50,963 nucleotides of DNA, taken from positions 1-50,963 of the forward strand of contig DATEHC010000027.1 of NCBI GenBank assembly GCA_035279785.1, given 5' to 3'. Under the pieces are notes generated by a model that was not told where the DNA came from, did not search any database, and saw nothing but the letters and a program-made list of their open reading frames with translations. The position numbers were made by a program, and so were the translations under genes. Every line of letters starts with the position of its first letter. The first letter of the stretch is position 1. Of the stretch, positions 16,754 to 23,734 are shown one piece after another. This DNA is from 40CM-4-65-16 sp035279785 (GTDB taxonomy: Bacteria; Chloroflexota; Dormibacteria; Dormibacterales; Dormibacteraceae).

Positions 16754-17227
16754 TTACTTGATGACCGGGACGGTCCTCGTCGGCTCGGGCTCTTCGACGA
16801 TGTCGAGAGGGCCGGCCTGGCTGATCCAGTACTCGACGTCGCTGAGGCTTGGCGCCCCCGCGAGGCCGATCGCCTCCAGCAGTTGGGCATGCAGCTTGGC
16901 CGCGTCCTGCGCGTGCAGGTCCTTCATCGAGTCGATGCCGAGCCTGCGCACAAGTGGAATCCAGCGCTCCATGCCCGAAACCTCGAGCAGCGTGCACTGG
17001 TTGACGAACTCGAAGAGGCGATCGCGCGTGATGCCGGTCTTCTTCTCCAGCCTCCTGCGGTCGATGTCCAGCGTTGCGCGATGCAGGAGCTGGTTCGTGT
17101 GCTTGATGCCGACGACGCGGAGCCGACGCACGTCATCGTCCGAGATTCCACTCAGGTACTCAAGGGTGCGATACACCGTTGACAGAATATCGTCCGGGTA
17201 TAATTCACCGAACCCCGCCTCAACCAT
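16754..17227 (-). CDS. DUF4332 helix-hairpin-helix protein
   Basis: This 157-residue, mostly helical protein has two HhH-like halves: LRVVGIKHTNQLLHRA and RRLGIDSMKDLHAQDAAKL, in the manner of DUF4332 and other DNA-binding-like HhH proteins. The C-terminus is Pro/Val-rich. Function is unknown. ATG at 17227 is preferred; GTG at 17239 is possible. The 5' end contains, on the other strand, the likely promoter of guaB3. Confidence 0.75.
   Translation of the reverse strand: MVEAGFGELYPDDILSTVYRTLEYLSGISDDDVRRLRVVGIKHTNQLLHRATLDIDRRRLEKKTGITRDRLFEFVNQCTLLEVSGMERWIPLVRRLGIDSMKDLHAQDAAKLHAQLLEAIGLAGAPSLSDVEYWISQAGPLDIVEEPEPTRTVPVIK
17179..17204 (+). promoter_or_regulatory. Candidate sigma-70 promoter of guaB3
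   Basis: Perfect TTGACA (17179-17184) and TATAAT (17199-17204) hexamers face the guaB3 gene, with only 14 bases between them against the usual 16-18. The -10 would give a leader of about 47 bases ending in an AAGGAG ribosome site (17248-17253). The site lies inside the 5' end of the divergent DUF4332 gene. Confidence 0.5.
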
Positions 17228-17257
17228 TGGAGTAAGCACACCCTGACAAGGAGCCAG

Positions 17258-18493
17258 ATGGAGACCCGAGACGAAGTAGCCTCGGCTCCGTCTGCGCAAA
17301 ACACGGGGTTGGAGATCGGGATCGGCCGCCGCGCGCGCCGCGCCTACGGCTTCGACGAGGTCGCGCTGGTGCCGGGTGGAGTGACCCTCAACCCAGACGA
17401 GGTCGACATCACCTTCGCGATGGGCCGGGCGCACGCAGGGCGCAATTCTGACGAAGGCTTCTCGCTGCCACTTCCCTTCTGGGGCTCGGCGATGGACGGT
17501 GTCGTCGACGTCGACTTCGCCATCGCGATGGGAAAGCTCGGCGGCGTTGCGGTCCTGAACCTCGACGGCGTGCACACGCGCTACGAGGACTCGGCGCCGA
17601 TCATCAAGAAGATCGCCGACGCCGACCGGTCGACCGTCAACGCGGTCCTCAAGGAGGCGTACCGCGAACCGGTCAAGCCCCGGCTGATCAGCGAGCGCAT
17701 CAAGGCGATCAAGGACGCGGGCGTCCCGTGCGCCGTCTCGACGGTGCCGGCTCGCGCAGAAGAGCGCGCCCAGCTCGTGCAGCAAGCTGGTGCGGACGTG
17801 TACGTGGTGCAGGGGACGGTCCTTACGGCGCGGCACTCGTCGCGGTCATATCACCAGCTGGCGTTCGACGAGCTAGTTCGCGCTTGCGACATTCCGGTGG
17901 TCGTGGGCAACTGTGTCCACTACGAGACGGCGCTCGAGCTCATGGAGACGGGCATCGCCGGCATCCTGGTCGGGGTCGGTCCCGGCGCCGCCTGCACGAC
18001 CCGCGGCGTGCTTGGTGTCGGCGTGCCGCAGGTGACTGCCACGGCGGACGTGGCCGCGGCCCGCGACGAGCACATGCGCCGCGGCGGCATGCGCGTCGCG
18101 GTCATCACCGACGGCGGGATGCGCATCGGCGCCGACGTCTGCAAGGCGTTTGCCGCGGGCGCCGACGCCGTCATGATCGGCACGCCTCTCGCCGGCGCGG
18201 CGGAGTCGGCATCGAAGGGATTCAACTGGGGCATGGCGACGCCCGATCCGAACCTTCCGCGCGGAACGCGCATCCAGGTCGGCACCAAGGCGACGCTGCG
18301 GGAGATCCTCCTGGGTCCCGCCAAAGTGGACGACGGCACGCAGAACTTCGCGGGTGCGCTGCGATCGGCGCTCGGAGTTTGCGGGGCGCGCGACATTGCG
18401 GAGTTCCAGCACGTGGAGATGGTGATCGCGCCCTCGATCGTCTCCGAGGGCAAGGTGTTCCAGCAGGCCCAGCACGTGGGCATGGGCAAATAG
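17258..18493 (+). CDS. guaB3: GuaB3-family IMP dehydrogenase-related protein
   Basis: The protein has 411 residues with a TIM barrel and no CBS domains. The catalytic Cys loop is GPGAACTTRGVLGVG (Cys246). FDEVALVPG near the start and DGGMRIGADVCKAFAAGAD are family signatures. It matches the GuaB3 group of actinobacteria and cyanobacteria. Its position directly before guaA indicates the IMP to XMP step, making it the likely IMP dehydrogenase for GMP synthesis here; a classical GuaB could exist elsewhere in the genome. ATG has a strong AAGGAG four bases ahead. Confidence 0.9.
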   Translation: METRDEVASAPSAQNTGLEIGIGRRARRAYGFDEVALVPGGVTLNPDEVDITFAMGRAHAGRNSDEGFSLPLPFWGSAMDGVVDVDFAIAMGKLGGVAVLNLDGVHTRYEDSAPIIKKIADADRSTVNAVLKEAYREPVKPRLISERIKAIKDAGVPCAVSTVPARAEERAQLVQQAGADVYVVQGTVLTARHSSRSYHQLAFDELVRACDIPVVVGNCVHYETALELMETGIAGILVGVGPGAACTTRGVLGVGVPQVTATADVAAARDEHMRRGGMRVAVITDGGMRIGADVCKAFAAGADAVMIGTPLAGAAESASKGFNWGMATPDPNLPRGTRIQVGTKATLREILLGPAKVDDGTQNFAGALRSALGVCGARDIAEFQHVEMVIAPSIVSEGKVFQQAQHVGMGK

Positions 18494-18504
18494 CCTGAAC
18501 ACCA

Positions 18505-18521
18505 CCGCCGCGGCTCGGCGG
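18505..18521 (+). other. Hairpin between guaB3 and guaA
   Basis: CCGCCG (18505-18510) and CGGCGG (18516-18521) form a 6-bp GC stem with a 5-base loop in the 61-base gap. No U-run follows, so it is not a typical terminator. It may protect or pause the transcript ahead of guaA, whose GTG start lacks a clear ribosome site. Confidence 0.4.
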
Positions 18522-18554
18522 GACGAAGTCGACACCCTCACGCGTCAACAAACG

Positions 18555-20081
18555 GTGTTCGTGCTCGACTACGGGTCGCAGTTCAGCCAGCTCATCGCGC
18601 GCAGAGTGCGCGAGGCCAACGTCTACTGCGAGCTGGTCCCCGGCAACATCCCATGGCGCGAGCTGAAAGAGCGCCACCCGGCCGCCTTGATCCTGAGCGG
18701 CGGCCCGTCGAGCGTCTACGACGACGGCGCGCCGCAGGTCGATCCGGAGGCGCTGCGAGCGGGCGTTCCGGTGCTGGGCATCTGCTACGGGATGCAGCTC
18801 ATCGCGCATCACCTCGGCGGCAAGGTCGACCCCGGTCACGCGCGTGAGTACGGGCCGGCGCTCCTGTCGGTACGTGAGCCCAACGCATTGTTTCAGGGGC
18901 TGCAGGGCGAGCTACCTGTGTGGATGAGCCACGGCGACCGCGTCAGCGAGATGCCGCCCGGCTTCCACCTTCTCGCGTCGAGCGGCAACTCGCCGGTGGC
19001 CGCATTCACCAACGGCAAGGGCATCTTCGGCATCCAGTTCCATCCCGAGGTGGTGCACACCCCGAGTGGCCGCGAGGTGCTGCGCAACTTCCTGTTCGGC
19101 GTGAGCCACCTGACGCCGTCGTGGACGGCCGGCTCCTTCATCGCCGAGGCGACCGAGAGCATCCGCGCCCGCGTCGGTGACGGACGCGTCATCTGCGCGC
19201 TGTCTGGCGGCGTGGACTCCGCCGTGGCCGCGACGCTCGTGCATCGCGCGGTCGGCGACCAGCTGACGTGCGTGTTCGTCAACAACGGCCTGTTGCGCAA
19301 GGAAGAGCCGGAGCGCGTGCTCGACGTGATGCACGGCAACCTCGACATGAACATTCGCTACGTCGACGCGACCGACCGCTTCCTCGCCGGACTGCGCGGC
19401 GTCATCGATCCGGAGCAGAAGCGGCGCATCGTCGGCCGCGAGTTCATCGCGGTGTTCGAGTCGGAGGCATCGCACCTCGGGCGCATCGACTTCCTCGCGC
19501 AGGGGACGCTCTACCCGGACGTGATCGAGTCGACGGCGCCGGACGTGTCGGCAACCGCGGCGAAGATCAAGACGCACCACAACGTCGGAGGGTTGCCGCC
19601 GGGCCTGCGGTTCTCGCTCATCGAGCCGCTGCGCTACCTGTTCAAGGACGAGGTGCGGGCCGTCGGCCTGGAGCTCGGGATGCCCGAGGAGATGGTCTAT
19701 CGCCAGCCATTCCCCGGGCCAGGTCTGTCGATTCGCTGCCTCGGCGAGGTCACGGCGGAGCGGCTCGAGATCCTGCGCAATGCCGACTGGGTGGTGGTCG
19801 ACGAGATCAAGCGCAACGGCCTCTACCGGCAGGTGTGGCAGTCGTTCGCGGTGCTGACGCCGCTGGAGACGGTCGGCGTGATGGGCGACTTCCGCACGTA
19901 CGCCAACGTCGTGGCGGTGCGGGTCGTGACGAGCGAGGATGCGATGACCGCGGACTGGGCGCGGGTGCCGTACGAGGTGCTGGCACGGATCAGCAACCGC
20001 ATCGTCAACGAGGTGAAGGGCGTCAACCGGGTCGTGTACGACATCACGTCGAAGCCGCCCGGCACCATCGAGTGGGAGTAG
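18555..20081 (+). CDS. guaA: GMP synthase (glutamine-hydrolysing)
   Basis: The protein has 508 residues and converts XMP to GMP. The class I glutamine amidotransferase domain (about 1-190) shows VLDYGSQFSQLIARR, GICYGMQLIAHHLGG with the catalytic Cys, and FGIQFHPEV with the His/Glu. The ATP pyrophosphatase domain follows with the P-loop ALSGGVDSAVAA, then the dimerisation domain ending GTIEWE. All parts are intact and length is normal. The start is GTG at 18555, with no good ribosome site visible. The gene follows guaB3 and probably shares its transcript. Confidence 0.95.
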   Translation: MFVLDYGSQFSQLIARRVREANVYCELVPGNIPWRELKERHPAALILSGGPSSVYDDGAPQVDPEALRAGVPVLGICYGMQLIAHHLGGKVDPGHAREYGPALLSVREPNALFQGLQGELPVWMSHGDRVSEMPPGFHLLASSGNSPVAAFTNGKGIFGIQFHPEVVHTPSGREVLRNFLFGVSHLTPSWTAGSFIAEATESIRARVGDGRVICALSGGVDSAVAATLVHRAVGDQLTCVFVNNGLLRKEEPERVLDVMHGNLDMNIRYVDATDRFLAGLRGVIDPEQKRRIVGREFIAVFESEASHLGRIDFLAQGTLYPDVIESTAPDVSATAAKIKTHHNVGGLPPGLRFSLIEPLRYLFKDEVRAVGLELGMPEEMVYRQPFPGPGLSIRCLGEVTAERLEILRNADWVVVDEIKRNGLYRQVWQSFAVLTPLETVGVMGDFRTYANVVAVRVVTSEDAMTADWARVPYEVLARISNRIVNEVKGVNRVVYDITSKPPGTIEWE

Positions 20082-20082
20082 G

Positions 20083-20139
20083 CGATAGTCCGGACTATCG
20101 ACCACTTTCGGAGCTGAGAATGCGCGTTAGTCCGGACTA
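20083..20139. promoter_or_regulatory. Paired palindromic operator candidate upstream of purD
   Basis: A perfect 18-bp palindrome, CGATAGTCCGGACTATCG, lies at 20083-20100, two bases after the guaA stop. A second copy of its core, TAGTCCGGACTA, lies at 20128-20139. The centres are exactly 42 bp apart, about four helical turns, so two dimers would bind the same DNA face. The palindromes have no loop, which fits a protein operator better than an RNA hairpin. The regulator is unknown. Confidence 0.55.
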
Positions 20140-20161
20140 TCCCGCAAAGGCGGCGCGGTGA
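20120..20161 (+). CDS. 13-codon leader ORF overlapping the purD start
   Basis: ATG at 20120 is preceded by GGAG at six bases. The ORF encodes MRVSPDYPAKAAR and stops at TGA 20159-20161, which overlaps the GTG start of purD (GTGA). The second TAGTCCGGACTA palindrome lies inside it. Translation of the leader could deliver ribosomes to the purD start. No homology supports a peptide function, so it may be a coupling device or chance. Confidence 0.35.
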   Translation: MRVSPDYPAKAAR

Positions 20162-21429
20162 GGGTGCTCGTCGTCGGCTCCGGAGCCCGCGAGCATGCCC
20201 TGGTGTGGAAGTGCGTCCAGTCCGACCTCGTCGAGCGCGTGTATTGCGCCCCCGGCAACGGCGGCACCGGGGGCATGGCGCGAAACATTCCCATCGGCGC
20301 GACCGACGTGGTCCGCATCGTCGACTTCGCGAAAAGGGAAAGGCTCGGCCTGGTCGTTCTTGGTCCGGAGGCAGCGGTCGACGCGGCCGTTGGCGACGCG
20401 CTGCGCCACGCGGGCATCAACGTGTTCGGCCCCAATCGCGGCGCGGGGAGGATCGAGTCGAGCAAAGCCTTCGCCAAATCCCTGATGCGGCAGGCCGGCA
20501 TCCCCACGGCCGACTTCGAGGTCTTCACCCAGCCGGCCCCGGCCAAGGACTGGGCGCGCAAGCGGCACGGCCACGTCGCGGTGAAAGCGGACGGTCTCGC
20601 CCGCGGGAAGGGCGTGATCGTGTGCGGCAACATCGAAGAGTCGGACAAGGCGATCGACGCGATGCTCGTGGAGCAGCGGTTCGGCCGCAGCGGCGCGACC
20701 ATCGTGGTTGAGGAGCGGCTCGAGGGGCCCGAGCTCTCCGTCCATGCCATCACCGATGGGTCAGGCGTCATTCCACTGGTTCCGGCCCGCGACTACAAAC
20801 GCGCCGGCGAGGGCGACATCGGAGCCAACACGGGCGGGATGGGCGCGTACTCCCCACCGAAGGGCGTGGACGGCGATGTCGTCGCCGAGGTGGTCAAGAA
20901 GGTCATCCAACCCGCGGTCGATGCGCTCCGAGATTCGGGTGAGGAGTTTCGCGGCGTCGTCTACGCGGGCTTGATGCTGACCGCCGACGGCATCCGCGCG
21001 CTCGAGTTCAACGCGCGCTTCGGCGACCCCGAGGCCCAGGTAGTGCTGCCTCGCCTGCAGAGCGACTTCGTCGCCCTCGCGCTCGCGGCGGCGAAGGGTG
21101 GAATCGCCGATCATCCCGACCTTCGGTGGAGTCCGCAGGCAGCCGTCGGCGTGGTCGTGGCGTCCGGCAACTACCCCGACGAGGCGGCGATGAAGCTGGG
21201 GCAGCGCGTCAAGGGACTGGCCGAGATGCCGCCCGGCGTGCTCATCTTCCACGCGGGTACGCGCTTCGAACCGGGCACCGGGCTTGTCACCGATGGTGGT
21301 CGCGTCGTGACGTCCGTCGCGCTTGGAGACAGCGTGGCGGCGGCCCGCGAGACCGCCCTCGCGGGCGCTCGGCGGGTACGATTCGAAGGGGCTTTCTTTC
21401 GATCGGACATAGCTGAGGAGGCGGTGTAG
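20158..21429 (+). CDS. purD: Phosphoribosylamine--glycine ligase
   Basis: This 423-residue ATP-grasp enzyme joins phosphoribosylamine and glycine to give GAR, step 2 of purine synthesis. RVLVVGSGAREHAL and CAPGNGGTGGMA open the protein, KADGLARGKGVIVC is the ATP-grasp loop, DYKRAGEGDIGANTGGMGAYSP and LEFNARFGDPEAQVVLPRL are diagnostic, and the C-terminal domain is complete. The GTG start at 20158 overlaps the stop of a 13-codon leader ORF. A weak AAAGG lies seven bases upstream. The purE start follows the stop codon directly. Confidence 0.95.
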   Translation: MRVLVVGSGAREHALVWKCVQSDLVERVYCAPGNGGTGGMARNIPIGATDVVRIVDFAKRERLGLVVLGPEAAVDAAVGDALRHAGINVFGPNRGAGRIESSKAFAKSLMRQAGIPTADFEVFTQPAPAKDWARKRHGHVAVKADGLARGKGVIVCGNIEESDKAIDAMLVEQRFGRSGATIVVEERLEGPELSVHAITDGSGVIPLVPARDYKRAGEGDIGANTGGMGAYSPPKGVDGDVVAEVVKKVIQPAVDALRDSGEEFRGVVYAGLMLTADGIRALEFNARFGDPEAQVVLPRLQSDFVALALAAAKGGIADHPDLRWSPQAAVGVVVASGNYPDEAAMKLGQRVKGLAEMPPGVLIFHAGTRFEPGTGLVTDGGRVVTSVALGDSVAAARETALAGARRVRFEGAFFRSDIAEEAV

Positions 21430-21888
21430 TTGCAGCCAGTCGTCGGAATCATCCTCGGCTCCAAGTCAGACCTTCCACTGATGGAGTCGTGCGTCAAGGT
21501 GCTCGAGGACTTCGGCCTCGCGCACGAGGTGAAGGTCTGTTCGGCGCACCGCAACCCACGCGGCGTCATGGAGTGGGCGTCGAGCGCGCGCGAGCGAGGG
21601 CTCAAGGTCGTCATCGCGGCCGCCGGCGGCGCCGCACACCTGCCCGGGGTCGTCGCAGCGTGGACTGACCTTCCGGTGATCGGAGTGCCAGTGCCGACGC
21701 AGCACCTCGGCGGCGTCGACTCGCTCTACTCGATCGTGCAGATGCCGGCAGGCGTGCCGGTGGCAACGGTGGCGATCGGCGAGGCCGGCGCGAAGAACGC
21801 GGCGTGGCTCGCGGCTCGGATCATCGGTCTGAACGACAAGTCGGTCGAATCCACCCACGCCGAGAAGCGCGCGGCCCTCGCCGTCTAG
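21430..21888 (+). CDS. purE: N5-carboxyaminoimidazole ribonucleotide mutase (class I PurE)
   Basis: This 152-residue protein catalyses N5-CAIR to CAIR. GIILGSKSDLPLMESC, VCSAHRNPRGVMEW, AAAGGAAHLPGVVAAWTD and IGVPVPTQHLGGVDSLYSIVQMPAGVPVATV match class I PurE, the kind that needs PurK to make N5-CAIR. PurK is not in this window. The TTG start follows the purD stop with no gap (TAG TTG). The stop overlaps the pycB start (TAGTG). Confidence 0.93.
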   Translation: MQPVVGIILGSKSDLPLMESCVKVLEDFGLAHEVKVCSAHRNPRGVMEWASSARERGLKVVIAAAGGAAHLPGVVAAWTDLPVIGVPVPTQHLGGVDSLYSIVQMPAGVPVATVAIGEAGAKNAAWLAARIIGLNDKSVESTHAEKRAALAV

Positions 21889-23705
21889 TGGCGAAGAAAA
21901 AGGCCCGCGTTCGTCTCGTCGACACCACGTTCAGGGACGCGCAGCAGTCGCTGCTCGGCGGTTATCTGCGCACCGAGGAGATCGTGCCGATCGCGGCCGA
22001 GATGGACTCGATCGGCTTCACCTCGATGGAGGCGTTCGGCGGCGCGACCTTCGAGACGCAGCTGATCATCCACGAGGATCCGTGGGAGTTCCTGCGCAAG
22101 CTCAACAAGGCGACGCCCAACACGCCGATCCAGGCGCTCATCCGCGGCCAGAACCTCGTCTCCAAGCGCAACTTCGCCGATGACGTGGTGGAGCTGTTCA
22201 TCAAGCACGCGGCCAGGTCCGGCGTCGACGTCTTCCGCGTCTTCGATCCGCTGAACGACCTGCGCAACATGGAGGCCTCGATCGCCGCAGCACTCAAGAC
22301 CAAGAAGAAGGTCCAGGGTGCGCTGTGCTACGCGATCTCGCCCGCGCACAACCTCGAGCTGTGGGGCTCGCTCGCGAAGGGCCTGGTCAACATGGGCTGC
22401 CACGAGATCGTCATCAAGGACACGTCGGGTCTGCTCAGCCCCCAGGCGACGTGGGAGCTGGTCACGGCGCTCAAGCACATGGTCAAGGTCCCCATCGACG
22501 TGCACTCCCACTGCTCGAGCGGCATGGCGCCGATGGCGTACATGGCCGCGGTCGAGGCCGGTGCAGACGTGCTCGACGTAGCGATGTCGCCGCTCGCCTG
22601 GGGCGCGTCGCAGCCTGCCGCCGAGAGCGTTGTGGCGGCGCTCGAGGGCGGCGAGTACGACACCGGTCTCGACCTCGGCAAGATGTGGGACCCGCAGCGC
22701 GACGTCGAAGAGTTGAAGCGCCGGCACATCGAGCATCTGAGCCCGGTTGCGGACCGGGTCGACGCGAGCATCCTCCGGTACCACATGCCCGGGCTGATGA
22801 TCGACGACATCTATCACCAGCTCCGCACGCAGAACGCGAGCGACCGCCTGAACGAGGTGCTGGACGAGGCCAATCACGTGCGGCGCCACATCGGCTACCC
22901 GCCGCTGGTCGCGCCGATTCGGCAGATGATCGCGAGCCAGGCCGTCTACAACGTGCTGGGTGGCGAGCGCTACGCGACGGTCACGCAGGAGCTGAAGGAT
23001 TACCTGCAGGGGCTGTATGGGCGACCGCCGGTGCCGGCCGACCCCGAGCTGCGCAGGCTCATCCTCGGCCGCGAGGAGCCGATCACCATCCGGCCCGCCG
23101 ACCTGCTCGAGCCGCAGGTCGGGGCGGCGCGCCAGCAGGTGCGCAAGCTCGGGTTCGAGCCGACCGACGACCTCGTCCTCATCCACCTGATGTTCCCGCA
23201 CTTGACCGCTGACTACGCGAGGGGGCCGAGCCGCCCCGCGCCTTCGGCGCAGGGACCCCATAAGGAGGACGGTGCCCCCAAGCCGGTCGAGGTCAAGGCG
23301 CCCGAGCCGCAGCCCACGCCGGTTGCGCCGCCCGACCCACCTGTTGCGACGACGCCTTCGGCGGCCGAGTTCGACGTGGAGGTCGAGGGCGAGGTCTTCA
23401 AGGTGCGCGTGAGCGGATCGGGGCTTGCCGTCATGCCTGTACCGGCCGGCGCCGCGCCCCCGGCCGGCGCTCCGCCGCGGCCAAAGTCCGGCGAGGGCAC
23501 CATCGCCTCACCGATGCAGGGGCTGATCGTCAAGGTCCCGGTCAAGTCGGGCGACGAGGTGAAGCTCGGAGACGTCGTCGCGGTGCTCGAGGCCATGAAG
23601 ATGCAGAACGACATCGTCACGACCGTCGCGGGCAAGGTCAGCGAGGTCTTCGTCAAGGAAGGCGAGGTCGTCTCGCCGAATCAGCCGCTCCTGGCCATCG
23701 CTTGA
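21888..23705 (+). CDS. pycB: Pyruvate carboxylase subunit B (carboxyltransferase plus biotin carrier)
   Basis: The protein has 605 residues. The carboxyltransferase barrel opens VDTTFRDAQQSLLGGYL, includes VFRVFDPLND, EIVIKDTSGLLSP with the metal-bridging Lys, and DVHSHCSSGMAPM with the His-x-His ligands. A Pro/Ala linker (about 450-520) leads to a biotinyl domain with the biotinylated Lys571 in EAMKMQN. With the next gene it forms a two-subunit pyruvate carboxylase making oxaloacetate. An oxaloacetate decarboxylase alpha subunit has the same design, but no membrane subunits are present. GTG at 21888 overlaps the purE stop. Confidence 0.88.
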   Translation: MAKKKARVRLVDTTFRDAQQSLLGGYLRTEEIVPIAAEMDSIGFTSMEAFGGATFETQLIIHEDPWEFLRKLNKATPNTPIQALIRGQNLVSKRNFADDVVELFIKHAARSGVDVFRVFDPLNDLRNMEASIAAALKTKKKVQGALCYAISPAHNLELWGSLAKGLVNMGCHEIVIKDTSGLLSPQATWELVTALKHMVKVPIDVHSHCSSGMAPMAYMAAVEAGADVLDVAMSPLAWGASQPAAESVVAALEGGEYDTGLDLGKMWDPQRDVEELKRRHIEHLSPVADRVDASILRYHMPGLMIDDIYHQLRTQNASDRLNEVLDEANHVRRHIGYPPLVAPIRQMIASQAVYNVLGGERYATVTQELKDYLQGLYGRPPVPADPELRRLILGREEPITIRPADLLEPQVGAARQQVRKLGFEPTDDLVLIHLMFPHLTADYARGPSRPAPSAQGPHKEDGAPKPVEVKAPEPQPTPVAPPDPPVATTPSAAEFDVEVEGEVFKVRVSGSGLAVMPVPAGAAPPAGAPPRPKSGEGTIASPMQGLIVKVPVKSGDEVKLGDVVAVLEAMKMQNDIVTTVAGKVSEVFVKEGEVVSPNQPLLAIA

Positions 23706-23734
23706 AGAGAAAGTTCGATCTACTGAAACATTGA
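23702..23734 (+). CDS. 10-codon mini-ORF bridging pycB and accC
   Basis: TTG at 23702 overlaps the pycB stop (TTGA), reads MKRKFDLLKH, and ends at TGA 23732-23734, which overlaps the TTG start of accC (again TTGA). The two TTG regions resemble each other over 15 bases (11 identical, 29 bases apart). It could carry terminating ribosomes from pycB to accC, which has no visible ribosome site. The coding role is inferred only from the overlaps. Confidence 0.3.
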   Translation: MKRKFDLLKH

